Shown piece by piece: positions 45,786 to 54,714 of a stretch of 64,000 nucleotides of DNA (position 1 is its first letter; each line of letters starts with the position of its first letter). The stretch lies in contig CAVXCS010000007.1 of NCBI GenBank assembly GCA_963760375.1, positions 806,001-870,000 on the forward strand, in the 5' to 3' direction. Under the pieces are notes generated by a model. That model saw only the letters and a program-made list of their open reading frames with translations. It made no database searches and was not told the origin of the DNA. The position numbers and the translations under genes are program-made. Source of the DNA: Pelagihabitans sp963760375. GTDB lineage: Bacteria; Bacteroidota; Bacteroidia; Flavobacteriales; Flavobacteriaceae.

Positions 45786-46908
45786 TCACTTGTCGATCAA
45801 TTCCTGAATTTTACCAAAAGGAAAATTTGCTTCAAACTTGTTCATAAAGTCGTTCGAAACATCATTCCCGGAAGAATTCCATTTTAGCAATATCATTTGG
45901 GCAGCTTGTGCAGGAAGATTTTTTTTCATGTAGGTATTGTCTTTTACAACCAGATAACGACCTTCCTCTTGTTCAGTGTAAAAACCACGGAAGACATCGG
46001 TAACGATTACACACGCAGGTTTTTGAAGTTCTTCTTTTGTATGGTCCTTGAGATAGTTCTCAATCTCAGTTGATTCTTCATCGGTGAATGTTGAAACCGC
46101 TGCTCCCGCTTGCTTTTTCTGTTTTTTTATTTCATCAAGACCCCTTTGTAACTCTGCCTTTATCTGGTCGCGCATATCACCTGTGTAATTCCCATCCGCT
46201 TCTTTGATCTGTTGTAAAATAAATGCTTCCGCTTCGTCCATCTCATTGTTTACCGAAGGTGCCGTGGCCTTAATTTTTATGAGCAGTGCATTTAGGAACT
46301 GTTCCCGCGTGATGGTTTTAAAAGGAAGTTTTCCATCATGCGTATAAAGAACAGTTTTATCTTTTGACGACCCATATACTTTTTGCCCCCCTATCGTGCC
46401 TATGGTTCTAGGAAGAAAATACAAATTGACATCCCTTCCATCTATACTAAACACGCCTTCACCCTTGCCCGTTCCGCCTGCATCCAAAAACAGCTCAAAT
46501 GTATTGGCGAGGATTTCGGCCCCACTGCTGCCGGTATACTCATTGGGCTGAACGTTTTTGGTATCCCTATCACAGTAAAACTCGATCAGGGACATTTCAA
46601 ATGCATATCCGGCACCAATGGAAAAATCGATGTTGGGATATTCGCGTAACGTTGCATAGGATCGCACATCACAACCTATTGGATTAGGATATGCAACTTC
46701 ACAAAATGTACGGAACTGTTCTGCTTTCTTTATTAATGCAGGGGCCAAGGATTCGGTGGCTTTGGATCCTGTTTCGAGATATATTTTAGATTCTGTTGGT
46801 CTCCAGTTGCCTTTGGTGGTATTTGCCATAGCTTCGTTACATTGGGCATATACAAAGGAAACATTGAACATAATGTTTGTCACGTAAAAAAATGATCATG
46901 CTTTTCAT
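45786..46908 (-). CDS. Secreted protein of unknown function; signal peptide appears split by a poly-T slip
   Basis: The mature protein (about 350 residues, starting CNEAMANTTKGNW) has no recognised domain. It has a globular N-terminal half (FEMSLIEFYCDRD, GVFSIDGRDVNLYFLPRTIG), a charged coiled-coil-like stretch (RGLDEIKKQKKQ) and a C-terminal helix. The frame in register starts only at a GTG (46883) and gives an incomplete signal peptide. If one base of the seven-A run at 46886-46892 (T7 on the coding strand) is removed, an ATG at 46908 joins in frame and yields a full signal peptide MKSMIIFYVTNIMFNVSFVYAQ. So the gene is either frameshifted, phase-variable or affected by a base error. Last gene of the run behind the two-component pair. 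Confidence 0.7.
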
Positions 46909-46934
46909 AAGACTCAAAGATTGAAATATTAAAA

Positions 46935-47870
46935 TTATTCACGGCACAATTCACGTTCCTGGTGCTCATCCGGATAACGCACATACAGGCAGCGCTCATT
47001 CGTATATATATTTTCCCCTTTTCGCCAGAACATCATATACTCCGTGGGAACGGAATGCTCGTTGACCATGATGATCTCATTTTCCCATTTCCGGTAGTGG
47101 CGGTCCGTTGGATTGAAATGTATTTCATTGTCTGTTGCTGACCATGTTCCCGTGGTAGAAACAAAAACCCTGTAGTTTGGCCGTCCTGATGTCACAACAG
47201 TGGCATGCAGAAATGTGCCATCTTCCTTAAATTCAATGCCGAAGCCCTTACTCACCCCAGAGACCACCATAACCCCTGTTGAGCCGTCCTGCCAATTAAC
47301 TTTGGCCCCTGCCAATGTTCCCCAGTTACCGATCAACGATGGATTGTTAGCTGAAAACAAAGCAGTTGCGGCAACAGTATCGGTTCGTGTTGTTGCTCCC
47401 AATTCGCCGGGCAAGACCTCTTCTGATGTTCCGGGATTACTAAGTTTCCCAAAATACAGGTTAGCCTCCTTCTTACCCGGCGCTATGTACATGATCAGGT
47501 TTTGATCGTCTTTGTTCAAATACATATAGGAATGGTCCCTATCTGAGGTCTGCAATTTCCATCCGATAGAATCCAGGTTTTGAATGACGGAAATCAACCA
47601 CGATTCGGAATCGGATTTTTGTCCGCTCTTGTTTTGCCATACAAATACCTCCATATCCTTTATGGATTCCGCGCCCGACTCCATCTCCAATGTGGTTTTG
47701 GCAATATCAACAAAAAAACTACGCTTATCCAATAAAGTGCCTTTTGGAAATTTAATACCGGTAAGTAAGGACGAATCCATAGGAACTAATTTTTTTTGAG
47801 CTTCTAAATTGCCATTGAAGGCAATTAAAACAAGCAGCATTGACAGCGATTTTTTGAAAAATAGTATCAT
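46935..47870 (-). CDS. Secreted protein of unknown function
   Basis: 311 residues from ATG 47870, with signal peptide FFKKSLSMLLVLIAFNGNLEAQ. The N-terminal half (KFPKGTLLDKRSFFVDIAK, SWLISVIQNLDSIGWKLQ) is mixed alpha/beta. The C-terminal half (IGNWGTLAG, FGIEFKEDGTFLHATVV, TTGTWSATDNEIHF) looks like a lipocalin-type beta barrel. No catalytic motif seen. It lies between two other secreted unknowns downstream of a histidine kinase/response regulator, in the same direction. Confidence 0.65.
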   Translation of the reverse strand: MILFFKKSLSMLLVLIAFNGNLEAQKKLVPMDSSLLTGIKFPKGTLLDKRSFFVDIAKTTLEMESGAESIKDMEVFVWQNKSGQKSDSESWLISVIQNLDSIGWKLQTSDRDHSYMYLNKDDQNLIMYIAPGKKEANLYFGKLSNPGTSEEVLPGELGATTRTDTVAATALFSANNPSLIGNWGTLAGAKVNWQDGSTGVMVVSGVSKGFGIEFKEDGTFLHATVVTSGRPNYRVFVSTTGTWSATDNEIHFNPTDRHYRKWENEIIMVNEHSVPTEYMMFWRKGENIYTNERCLYVRYPDEHQERELCRE

Positions 47871-47921
47871 AACAAGTGTGTTATAATCAAAGGTGTTTAT
47901 AAGCATTGTTCTTCCATAAAA

Positions 47922-48848
47922 TCATTGCCCTTCTATATGCCACTTAATTGCCATATCACCGCAATTTCCTTCACCAACTAAAAGAATACCGTCTCCTTTG
48001 TTTTTTCCGTATGCCGTCTCACAAGGACTAATTACTTGAAGCAGACCTTGAGGAATGTTAATCCCATTGCAATTGATGTCAAAGCTGTCTGTAAAAAAAG
48101 CAATTCCATGACCAGACCCACCTGCAACAGACTTATCCTCCTCAGTTTCAAATAGCTGTAATTCGCCCGCTAGTGGTATTATACCCTTAAAAGTGGAGCA
48201 ACCATCAACTTTGTACAGAATACTCAGGTTACCTGAAACTGAATTAAAACTGCCGGAATTATAACCAGTTTCTTTAAAAGTGATTAAGCCAAAAGCCTTA
48301 AAGCTTACGCCTTCCCCCTTTCCTTGAAGCTCTACGGTACCATGATAGATACGCAGATCGTCTAAAATAATAATATCGGCAATTAGTAGCGTTTTGCCCT
48401 TACCCTCAGTCTCTATTTCTGTACTGACCTCAATTCTACCTGATTTTGGTCTATGGGTAGGTGCGGTGTACAGGGCAGAACCATTTCCTTGAGGGACTAT
48501 ACTTCCGGCTCCAGCATTACCCCCTACGATACCGTTCACACTCCATTTTGATGCTTTTGCTGTTTGCACTAAAGGAGTAAATTCAAAATCATTCGCGTAT
48601 GGGTTACAATCAAAAAGCAAAGCAGAGAGTGCATCTTTTCCATCTGTTACGGGCAGAACGCAATTTTGCACCCTTAAAAGTTGAGATTGCCCCACTTTAA
48701 CAAACGATGTTTCAGGCCTGATCTGAAAACCTCCATACGGTGACAGATCTTCTTCAATCCTATAAAGAGAATCAGCTTCCTGTGCATTACCGTTCTGTAC
48801 CCCGTACAAAACGACAACAATTAATAAATACCATTTAAAGTGTTTCAT
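47922..48848 (-). CDS. Secreted beta-rich protein of unknown function
   Basis: 308 residues, signal peptide WYLLIVVVLYGVQNGNAQ. The mature part is rich in Gly/Ser and beta strands: LLRVQNCVLPVTDGKDAL, NGIVGGNAGAGSIVPQGNG (an Ig-like sequence pattern), then IIPLAGELQLFETEE. Five Cys in the mature part may form disulfides. First gene after the response regulator (57-bp gap); the gap holds a copy of the palindrome that also lies upstream of the ompA-type gene. No family recognised. Confidence 0.65.
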   Translation of the reverse strand: MKHFKWYLLIVVVLYGVQNGNAQEADSLYRIEEDLSPYGGFQIRPETSFVKVGQSQLLRVQNCVLPVTDGKDALSALLFDCNPYANDFEFTPLVQTAKASKWSVNGIVGGNAGAGSIVPQGNGSALYTAPTHRPKSGRIEVSTEIETEGKGKTLLIADIIILDDLRIYHGTVELQGKGEGVSFKAFGLITFKETGYNSGSFNSVSGNLSILYKVDGCSTFKGIIPLAGELQLFETEEDKSVAGGSGHGIAFFTDSFDINCNGINIPQGLLQVISPCETAYGKNKGDGILLVGEGNCGDMAIKWHIEGQ

Positions 48849-48898
48849 ATCGCCTAAAGTATATCTATAAATGTAGGCGATAATCTATACCCCTTTTT

Positions 48899-48912
48899 CC
48901 CCTTTTTAGGGG
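48899..48912. promoter_or_regulatory. Palindrome CCCCTTTTTAGGGG, copy 1 (candidate regulator site)
   Basis: Lies over the end of the response-regulator gene and in front of the secreted-protein gene at 48848. A further CCCCT half-site is at 48890-48894, exactly 9 bp away. The same 14-mer occurs at 51585-51598. Binding by the adjacent NarL-type regulator is inference. Confidence 0.5.
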
Positions 48913-49553
48913 ATATTGATATCTTTATTATCGATAGGCAGTAAATTGTGCTCAATGGCCAATTTTATCAATGAGGCGGCGTTTTTGGCACCGGTCTTCA
49001 AGATGAGGTTTTTTCTATGCGTATCCACCGTGGAAACACCCAAGAACAACATTTCGGCTATTTCGGTATTGGTAAGGCCCTCGGCGATCAATTTCAATAT
49101 TTCCTTTTCCCTTTTTGTGAGTACCGCAAATGGTATACTGGTTCTGTTCTTCAGTTGTTTCGACGCCTCTTGACTTAGGTAAACACCGCCCTTTATGACT
49201 GTTTGCAGCGCCTCCAGAATCTCTTTTTTGGTCGCATTTTTTAGGATATAGCCCGAAGCGCCACTTTCCAGCATTTTCTTTATAAAACTTTGCTGATTAA
49301 AGGTGCTTAAGCCGATTACATTTATGGAAGGATATTTTGCTTTTACTTCCTTGCAAAGATCGATACCACTTTTATCAGGGAGGCTAATGTCCATCAAAAT
49401 CACATCCGGCTGTATCGCACGTAACTCGGCCAAGCAGAATGCCGCATTTCTGGCGTGCCCGCTCCAAATCACGGTTTCTTCATGCTGCAACAAGGATTTT
49501 ATGCCCTCTATAACCATGTAGTGGTCATCTACCATAAATAATTTGATATTCAT
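48906..49553 (-). CDS. NarL/LuxR-type response regulator
   Basis: 215 residues. Receiver domain (1-120): acidic pocket in FMVDDHYMVIEG, phospho-acceptor Asp in VILMDISLPDKSG, and the Lys in SGYILKNATKKE. C-terminal LuxR HTH (150-212): LTKREKEILKLIAEGLTNTEIA and VSTVDTHRKNLI. Start ATG overlaps the end of the kinase gene by 4 bp (49550-49553), showing coupled translation with its cognate sensor. Confidence 0.95.
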   Translation of the reverse strand: MNIKLFMVDDHYMVIEGIKSLLQHEETVIWSGHARNAAFCLAELRAIQPDVILMDISLPDKSGIDLCKEVKAKYPSINVIGLSTFNQQSFIKKMLESGASGYILKNATKKEILEALQTVIKGGVYLSQEASKQLKNRTSIPFAVLTKREKEILKLIAEGLTNTEIAEMLFLGVSTVDTHRKNLILKTGAKNAASLIKLAIEHNLLPIDNKDINIP

Positions 49554-51508
49554 AAGTTGAATGTTAATTGTACCGAGGTTCCTTTACCGGGAGCTGCATG
49601 AATATCAAGTTTACCTTTCAATAAATTTAGCCGGCTGTTAATGTTGTTCCATCCAATGCCCTTGTTCTTTTCCAACGCCGATGGCTCAAACCCGATGCCA
49701 TCGTCTTCCACCGTTAAGGAAAGGTTGTTTTCGTTCTTTATCAATTGAACGATTACTGAATTTGCCTTGGCGTGTTTTAGGGTATTGTACATTAACTCTT
49801 GCACAATCCTATAAAGGCTTACCGATTTCGACTGCTCCATACTATAATCTTCCATGCCTATGGATTGATACGTTACTTGTAAGTCATCCCCTTTATCGAT
49901 ATTGGAACAAAAATCTCTCAGGGCAGTATCCAATCCGAATTTGACCAAGGTCTCGGGCATCATATTATGCGAGATCCGTCTAATTTCTTCGATGGAGGTA
50001 TCGAGCATGGCCATTCCTTTCGTAAAAGCCTCCTCATTTTCCGGTGGAATGGTTAAATTTCCTTTCATGTTCTGAAAAGAAAATTTGATTCCCGACAGCA
50101 ACCCTCCCAACCCATCGTGCAAATCCCTTGCGACACGCACTCTTTCTTTTTCTTCACCCAGAAGCACTGCTTCGGTCGCCGTTAATTGTTGGCTGATTTC
50201 TAGTTCATTGATGCGCTTTTGTCTGATGATGAGTTTTTGTCTATAGTTCTTTATAAATAAAAATGCGGATAGGAACAAAACAACAAGAAAGCAAACTAAA
50301 ATAATATTCACTTTCCTTCTATTTGCTAATTCTAGTAGTTGTTGTCTGTCCCTATTTTCCAACAAAGCTATTTTTTCTTCTTTTAGGGTTGCTTCATATC
50401 TTTTTTCAATTTCGAGAATTTTGTTCTGAATATTTTCATTCAACAGTTGGTCGGAAAGTAAATTGCCCTCATTTTCATAGCGCAAGTAATCTTTGATATT
50501 ACCTGAAACCAGCGAAATATCCGCAAGCCAAAACAGGCTTGAGCGCTGCTCCCTTTTTAAATCGTTCTTTAGAAAAATAGCATGGGAACGGTTGGCGAAC
50601 TCAACTGCTTTTTGCCTTTCGTTATTGTATAAATGGTAGGCCGATAATAATTTTAAGGTAAGCCCTTCGCTTTGGGCATCTTCCAATTCGATTGCCAAAG
50701 CATTTGCCAAAAGGGCATGTTGTGCCATTTTGCTGAATTGCAGCTTTTTCTCCCATGCTTCGGCAAAATTCAACTGAACCGTTAGTTCCAGGTATTTATT
50801 GTTCGTTCTTCTACTGATCTCCAACGCCTCGTTTAATATTTCTATCGCTTTGTTAGGCTGGTTTAGCGCATTATAATTTATGGACATATTGCCCAAAGCA
50901 TTGCCCAACTCATATTCCAAACCATATTTGCGTGAAAGTGTAATCGCCTCTTGCCCAAGCTCAACGGCCATATCATAGCGTTTTAACTTCTGATAAAGGG
51001 TCTGCAATATATCCGACGACCGTGCTGTAAACGTTTCATTATTGAATGATGCAAATATCTTCTTACCCTCTAAATAATAACGTATGGCATCTTCATAATT
51101 ATTTAGTAATTGGTAGGAAGTACCAGTGTTGAACAGGCATTTTGCCAATGCCAGTGAATCACCCATTTCCCTGGAAATTTTAACCGACTCAAGGTTCAAT
51201 TCAAGAGAAGCGGCATAGGAGCCTTGCATATTCAATATATAGCCATAATTTGATATATACTTTAATGTGCCTCTCTTATACCGGAGTTGTTCGCTGAGCG
51301 ATCCGGCTTCTTCGTAGTACATTTTTGCCGTTTCGGGATTGGTCCCTTCATATTGCTGTCCGATATTGATTAGCAATAGAACTCGAGATGTATCCATTTC
51401 AGAAACCTTGTACTCCATCAATAGGCTGTCCAAATCCATCTGCGTTTGCGAATTGGTTTTATTGATAACGGACAGAACGAATATTCCTATTAGAAGCTTA
51501 TAACGCAT
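49550..51508 (-). CDS. TPR-containing sensor histidine kinase (NarX/DesK-like)
   Basis: About 652 residues from ATG 51508 (MRYKLLIGIFVLSVINKTNSQ is a signal peptide; an ATG at 51526 adds six residues). A periplasmic TPR region covers residues 30-390 (several NYGYILNMQGSYAASLELN-like repeats). Then come one transmembrane helix (VNIILVCFLVVLFLSAFLFI), the HisKA_3 box RDLHDGLGGLLSG with the phospho-His, and an HATPase domain (VEDDGIGFEPSA, GIGWNNINSRL, GKGTSVQLTF). TPR sensors of this kind in Bacteroidota sense unknown envelope signals. Forms a coupled pair with the regulator downstream. Confidence 0.95.
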   Translation of the reverse strand: MRYKLLIGIFVLSVINKTNSQTQMDLDSLLMEYKVSEMDTSRVLLLINIGQQYEGTNPETAKMYYEEAGSLSEQLRYKRGTLKYISNYGYILNMQGSYAASLELNLESVKISREMGDSLALAKCLFNTGTSYQLLNNYEDAIRYYLEGKKIFASFNNETFTARSSDILQTLYQKLKRYDMAVELGQEAITLSRKYGLEYELGNALGNMSINYNALNQPNKAIEILNEALEISRRTNNKYLELTVQLNFAEAWEKKLQFSKMAQHALLANALAIELEDAQSEGLTLKLLSAYHLYNNERQKAVEFANRSHAIFLKNDLKREQRSSLFWLADISLVSGNIKDYLRYENEGNLLSDQLLNENIQNKILEIEKRYEATLKEEKIALLENRDRQQLLELANRRKVNIILVCFLVVLFLSAFLFIKNYRQKLIIRQKRINELEISQQLTATEAVLLGEEKERVRVARDLHDGLGGLLSGIKFSFQNMKGNLTIPPENEEAFTKGMAMLDTSIEEIRRISHNMMPETLVKFGLDTALRDFCSNIDKGDDLQVTYQSIGMEDYSMEQSKSVSLYRIVQELMYNTLKHAKANSVIVQLIKNENNLSLTVEDDGIGFEPSALEKNKGIGWNNINSRLNLLKGKLDIHAAPGKGTSVQLTFNL

Positions 51509-51579
51509 CAGCCATGAATTACACATCTACAATTTAGGCAATATTCCAGCTTGGAAATCCATGTTTTAGGGGATTTTTG

Positions 51580-51603
51580 GAATTCCCCTTTTTAGGGGAA
51601 TTC
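51580..51603. promoter_or_regulatory. Extended palindrome with CCCCTTTTTAGGGG, copy 2
   Basis: Arms GAATTCCCCT (51580-51589) and AGGGGAATTC (51594-51603) around TTTT, in the divergent region between the histidine kinase and the OmpA-type gene; its centre is about 65 bp from the OmpA start. A third half-site AGGGGA is at 51568-51573. The core equals the site at 48899-48912. Confidence 0.6.
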
Positions 51604-51655
51604 TTAACCTCTTTTACAGGGTAATTTCATACCTGTATAACTAAATATTTCAATC

Positions 51656-52918
51656 ATGAAAAGAAGCATTTTTATTGTAGTGATTTTGTTAGGTGTATTC
51701 GCGCCCATAAATTCATCAGCTCAATTATTAAAAAAATTGAAGGATAAGGTTGAGAAAAAAGCAGAGGAAAAGCTCCTTTCCAAAAAAGAAACAAAAGTTG
51801 AAGTCGAGGACGAAACCGCTGATCAGGGGGGGAATGAAGAATCCGATGAAACCAAAAGCACGAAAGAAGGAACTAGCTATAATTCAAAATTCGACTTTGT
51901 TCCAGGCGAAAAATTAATCGTGTATGACGATTTTAGTCAAGACGCGGTAGGTGATTTTCCAGGTCTTTGGTTTACGAATGGTTCTGGGGAGGTGGTTACC
52001 ATAGATGGTTTTGAAGGCAAATGGTTAATGCTCAAGGACAATTCCAAATATTTTATGGACAAACTTTTAACCCTTCCTGAAAACTACACTATTCAGTTCG
52101 ATCTTATGTGTTCCATGCCATTTGAATGGGGTAGTTCACAACTATATTTTAGGCTTAAAGATGTTATAGATATTGATCGGTACAGGGAAGGGAGAAATGG
52201 TGGCGAAATGACCGATAGCAATTTCCGTAATGATCATTTTACCATAGACTTCCACCCGGGGCTTGACAACGGGAGTACCAAAGCTTATGGTCATTACACT
52301 GGTTTTAATCAAAAAGGTAACCTCTCCTATGAACAAAATTTTATTCCGGTAAAGGGTAAAAATCTAATTAAAGTATCACTTTGGAGACAAAAGGAACGTC
52401 TGAGGATGTACGTGAACGAGAACAAGATGCTTGATTTACCCAAAATATTTCCTGCAGACTTACGAACAACAGTTATGACGTGGGAAGTTAATACGTTAAA
52501 TGAAAGCAACTATTTTATTGGTAACATTAGAATTGCAGCAGGAAATCCTGACACCCGTAACAAACTCTTAACAGAAGGGAAATTGGTCACCAACGGAATT
52601 CATTTTGCGGTCAATTCAGATCAAATAAAATCCGAATCGTATGGCGTACTAAAGGAAATTGCGGGTGTATTAAAAGAAAGTAGTGCTGTTAAAGTGATGA
52701 TTGTTGGTCACACCGACAGTGACGGTGATGAAGCAGGTAATTTAGAACTATCAAAAAAGCGTGCCGCCGCTGTAAAAAAGGTGTTGGCTTCTGATTTTGG
52801 CGTTGAAGCTGATAGAATGGAGATTGACGGTAAGGGTGAATCAATGCCCGAGGTTGCGAATAGCGATGCCATAAGCAAGGCCAAAAATAGGCGGGTTGAA
52901 TTTATAAAGACCAATTGA
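51656..52918 (+). CDS. OmpA-family outer-membrane protein
   Basis: 420 residues, signal peptide FIVVILLGVFAPINSSAQ. A charged helical stretch (residues 22-75, LLKKLKDKVEKKAEEK) is followed by a beta-jellyroll-like domain (80-300: YDDFSQDAVGDFPGLWF, GSSQLYFRLKDVIDID). A C-terminal OmpA domain (310-420) has VMIVGHTDSDGDEAGNLELSKKRA and NRRVEFIKTN and would bind peptidoglycan. Divergent from the two-component locus and separated by a palindrome, so it is a likely regulon member (inference). Confidence 0.88.
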   Translation: MKRSIFIVVILLGVFAPINSSAQLLKKLKDKVEKKAEEKLLSKKETKVEVEDETADQGGNEESDETKSTKEGTSYNSKFDFVPGEKLIVYDDFSQDAVGDFPGLWFTNGSGEVVTIDGFEGKWLMLKDNSKYFMDKLLTLPENYTIQFDLMCSMPFEWGSSQLYFRLKDVIDIDRYREGRNGGEMTDSNFRNDHFTIDFHPGLDNGSTKAYGHYTGFNQKGNLSYEQNFIPVKGKNLIKVSLWRQKERLRMYVNENKMLDLPKIFPADLRTTVMTWEVNTLNESNYFIGNIRIAAGNPDTRNKLLTEGKLVTNGIHFAVNSDQIKSESYGVLKEIAGVLKESSAVKVMIVGHTDSDGDEAGNLELSKKRAAAVKKVLASDFGVEADRMEIDGKGESMPEVANSDAISKAKNRRVEFIKTN

Positions 52919-53524
52919 CTTGACTAGTTGAAGGGTCACATAAAAATAGCGGGGATTACCCGCTGTTTTCTTTTAAAGTTTATGGGATAGTAACTAAATC
53001 GAATAATAGGTGAAATAAATTCGGTTCGATAAAAGGACCGTTTTACAGGCCTTATTTACAAAGTTGTCTGTCCCTATCCCAGAGTGGCCCGAACGCGGTC
53101 TCTTTTAGTAGTTTCGGTAATTCCCATTAAGGGAAACCTATCAGACCACGCTGGAGTGGGGGTCACGCCCGTATTCCTTCCTTTCCCATAAAACGTTCTT
53201 TTTAACAGAACAGTAGAAAACATCCACAACATAGAAAGCTAATCAGAGCCTAAAAGCTATAACTGTCTTGTCGGCACAGTTTGCATCAATCGATATTCAT
53301 GAGCCACCTTCTTTTAGAATACTAAGGTCTTTTTTAAGAATAGGATAGTCCCTTTGAGGCAACGATCGTTTATTTGATTTTAGATTGACTTATTATTTTC
53401 TATTGGAGAAAATTATTGTTTTCTTGAAGGTTTTTGCCCCTATCTTTATGGCTGAATCAAGGCTATACATCCTTGTTGATTCATTCCGGCAATCATAACT
53501 TCAGTCACATCACATTTCCAAAAA
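52919..53524. other. 606-bp intergenic region with element copy 1
   Basis: No gene recognised. It holds the first copy of a diverged intergenic element: GGTCTCTTTTAGTAGT at 53097-53112 and GGGTCACGCCCG with following TATT near 53159-53175. The rest is A+T-rich leader of the DedA gene. Confidence 0.5.
53097..53175 (+). repeat. Intergenic element, copy 1
   Basis: Left block GGTCTCTTTTAGTAGT, right block GGGTCACGCCCG-ATT, about 63 bp apart. The same two blocks in the same order occur at 54383-54466. Spacer similarity is weak. Confidence 0.55.
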
Positions 53525-54163
53525 ATGAATGAATTAATCGAATTGATACTTCACACCGATGATGCCTTAATGGCCTTGGTCGCTGAAAACGTAAGCAAAG
53601 CATACTTTATACTTTTCCTGATCATTATGCTGGAAACGGGATTGATTTTTTTCCCTTTTCTGCCTGGCGATGGACTTTTGTTTTCGGCCGGAGTCATCAC
53701 CGCGACTACCGAAATGGAGATTGCAGTTCTGCTGCCACTTTTGATCACTGCCGCAATTGCCGGAAACCTTTTGAACTATTATGTTGGATTGTCATTGGGA
53801 GCGGGTTTAAGGACAAGTAAAAATTCCATCGTCCAAAAATTCTTGGGGAAATATCTGCCCACAGCCGAAAAATATTACCAAAAACACGGTAGCCAAGCAG
53901 TGATCATAGGACGTTTTTTCCCCATCATCAGAACCTATATTCCGTTCGTAGCCGGTTTGGCCAAGATGAAACGAAACTTGTTCTTTAAATATACTATAAT
54001 CGGCGCCGTTTCGTGGATTTCGTTGTTTCTCCTGACCGGTTTCTTTTTGGGCGAAATAATGTGGATCAAAGAAAATTATGGATTGATTTTTTTAATGCTC
54101 ATTGTAGTTTCTTTAATGCCATTTGTTTGGGCCATGTTTCGCAGAATAGTTCTTAAAAAATAG
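53525..54163 (+). CDS. DedA/VTT family membrane protein
   Basis: 212 residues, several transmembrane helices. Family motifs: FFPFLPGDGLLFSAGVI (residues 40-56), NYYVGLSLGAG, and GRFFPIIRTYIPFVAGLAKM near residue 140 (conserved Arg). DedA proteins are involved in undecaprenyl-phosphate or phospholipid flipping and membrane homeostasis. Both neighbours are long intergenic regions with copies of the same element. Confidence 0.9.
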   Translation: MNELIELILHTDDALMALVAENVSKAYFILFLIIMLETGLIFFPFLPGDGLLFSAGVITATTEMEIAVLLPLLITAAIAGNLLNYYVGLSLGAGLRTSKNSIVQKFLGKYLPTAEKYYQKHGSQAVIIGRFFPIIRTYIPFVAGLAKMKRNLFFKYTIIGAVSWISLFLLTGFFLGEIMWIKENYGLIFLMLIVVSLMPFVWAMFRRIVLKK

Positions 54164-54714
54164 ATCATCGGGGCACTTCACCTATCAACAGAAAGTTTAA
54201 ATAACCCCATTTTGTTTTCAATTGTTCAATTTCCTGGAATGGACATCTATTATTTCAAATCATTTTATAGGCGATATGCAATCGCGCCGAATTTACTTCT
54301 CAAAATGGCAAGTTCTATAAATTGGCCAATTTAGGATACGAATTTACAAGAGTATGAAGCTTTCTCTATTTGTCTCATTCTTGGTCTCCTTTTAGTAGTA
54401 TCGTTCATTCACATTTCATGGGACACCATAAGGATACCCTGTAGGCGAGAGGGTCACGCCCGAATTTTTAGCTTGCCAAATCCTTTTATCAATGAATTTG
54501 AACAAAATATTTTGTAGAAGTGCTTACTAGGTCTAGCACCTATGACAAATATCATGGCATGTTTTGTTTCCCGCCTTTACATTTATTGGCATGTTGCGTC
54601 ACCATTTCTGAATAGGCCAGCATTCAGTTTTTGCAACCATAAACGGAACTTGACCTTGGTGCGGCCGAACGCAATAAAAAGTTGATTGTTGGATTTATAC
54701 CTTACTTTTCAATA
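54164..54714. other. 551-bp intergenic region with element copy 2
   Basis: No gene recognised. The second copy of the two-block element lies at 54383-54466. Near 54660 the sequence reads GTGCGGCCGAACGC, weakly like GTGGCCCGAACGC at 53083-53095 before copy 1. Confidence 0.5.
54383..54466 (+). repeat. Intergenic element, copy 2
   Basis: GGTCTCCTTTTAGTAGT at 54383-54399 and GGGTCACGCCCGAATT at 54451-54466, 68 bp between starts. Compare copy 1 at 53097. Confidence 0.55.

Noticed and set aside
45580..45789. Minus-strand 69-codon frame after the repeats
   Set aside because: No signal peptide or family, and it overlaps the end of the secreted-protein gene; too weak to call.
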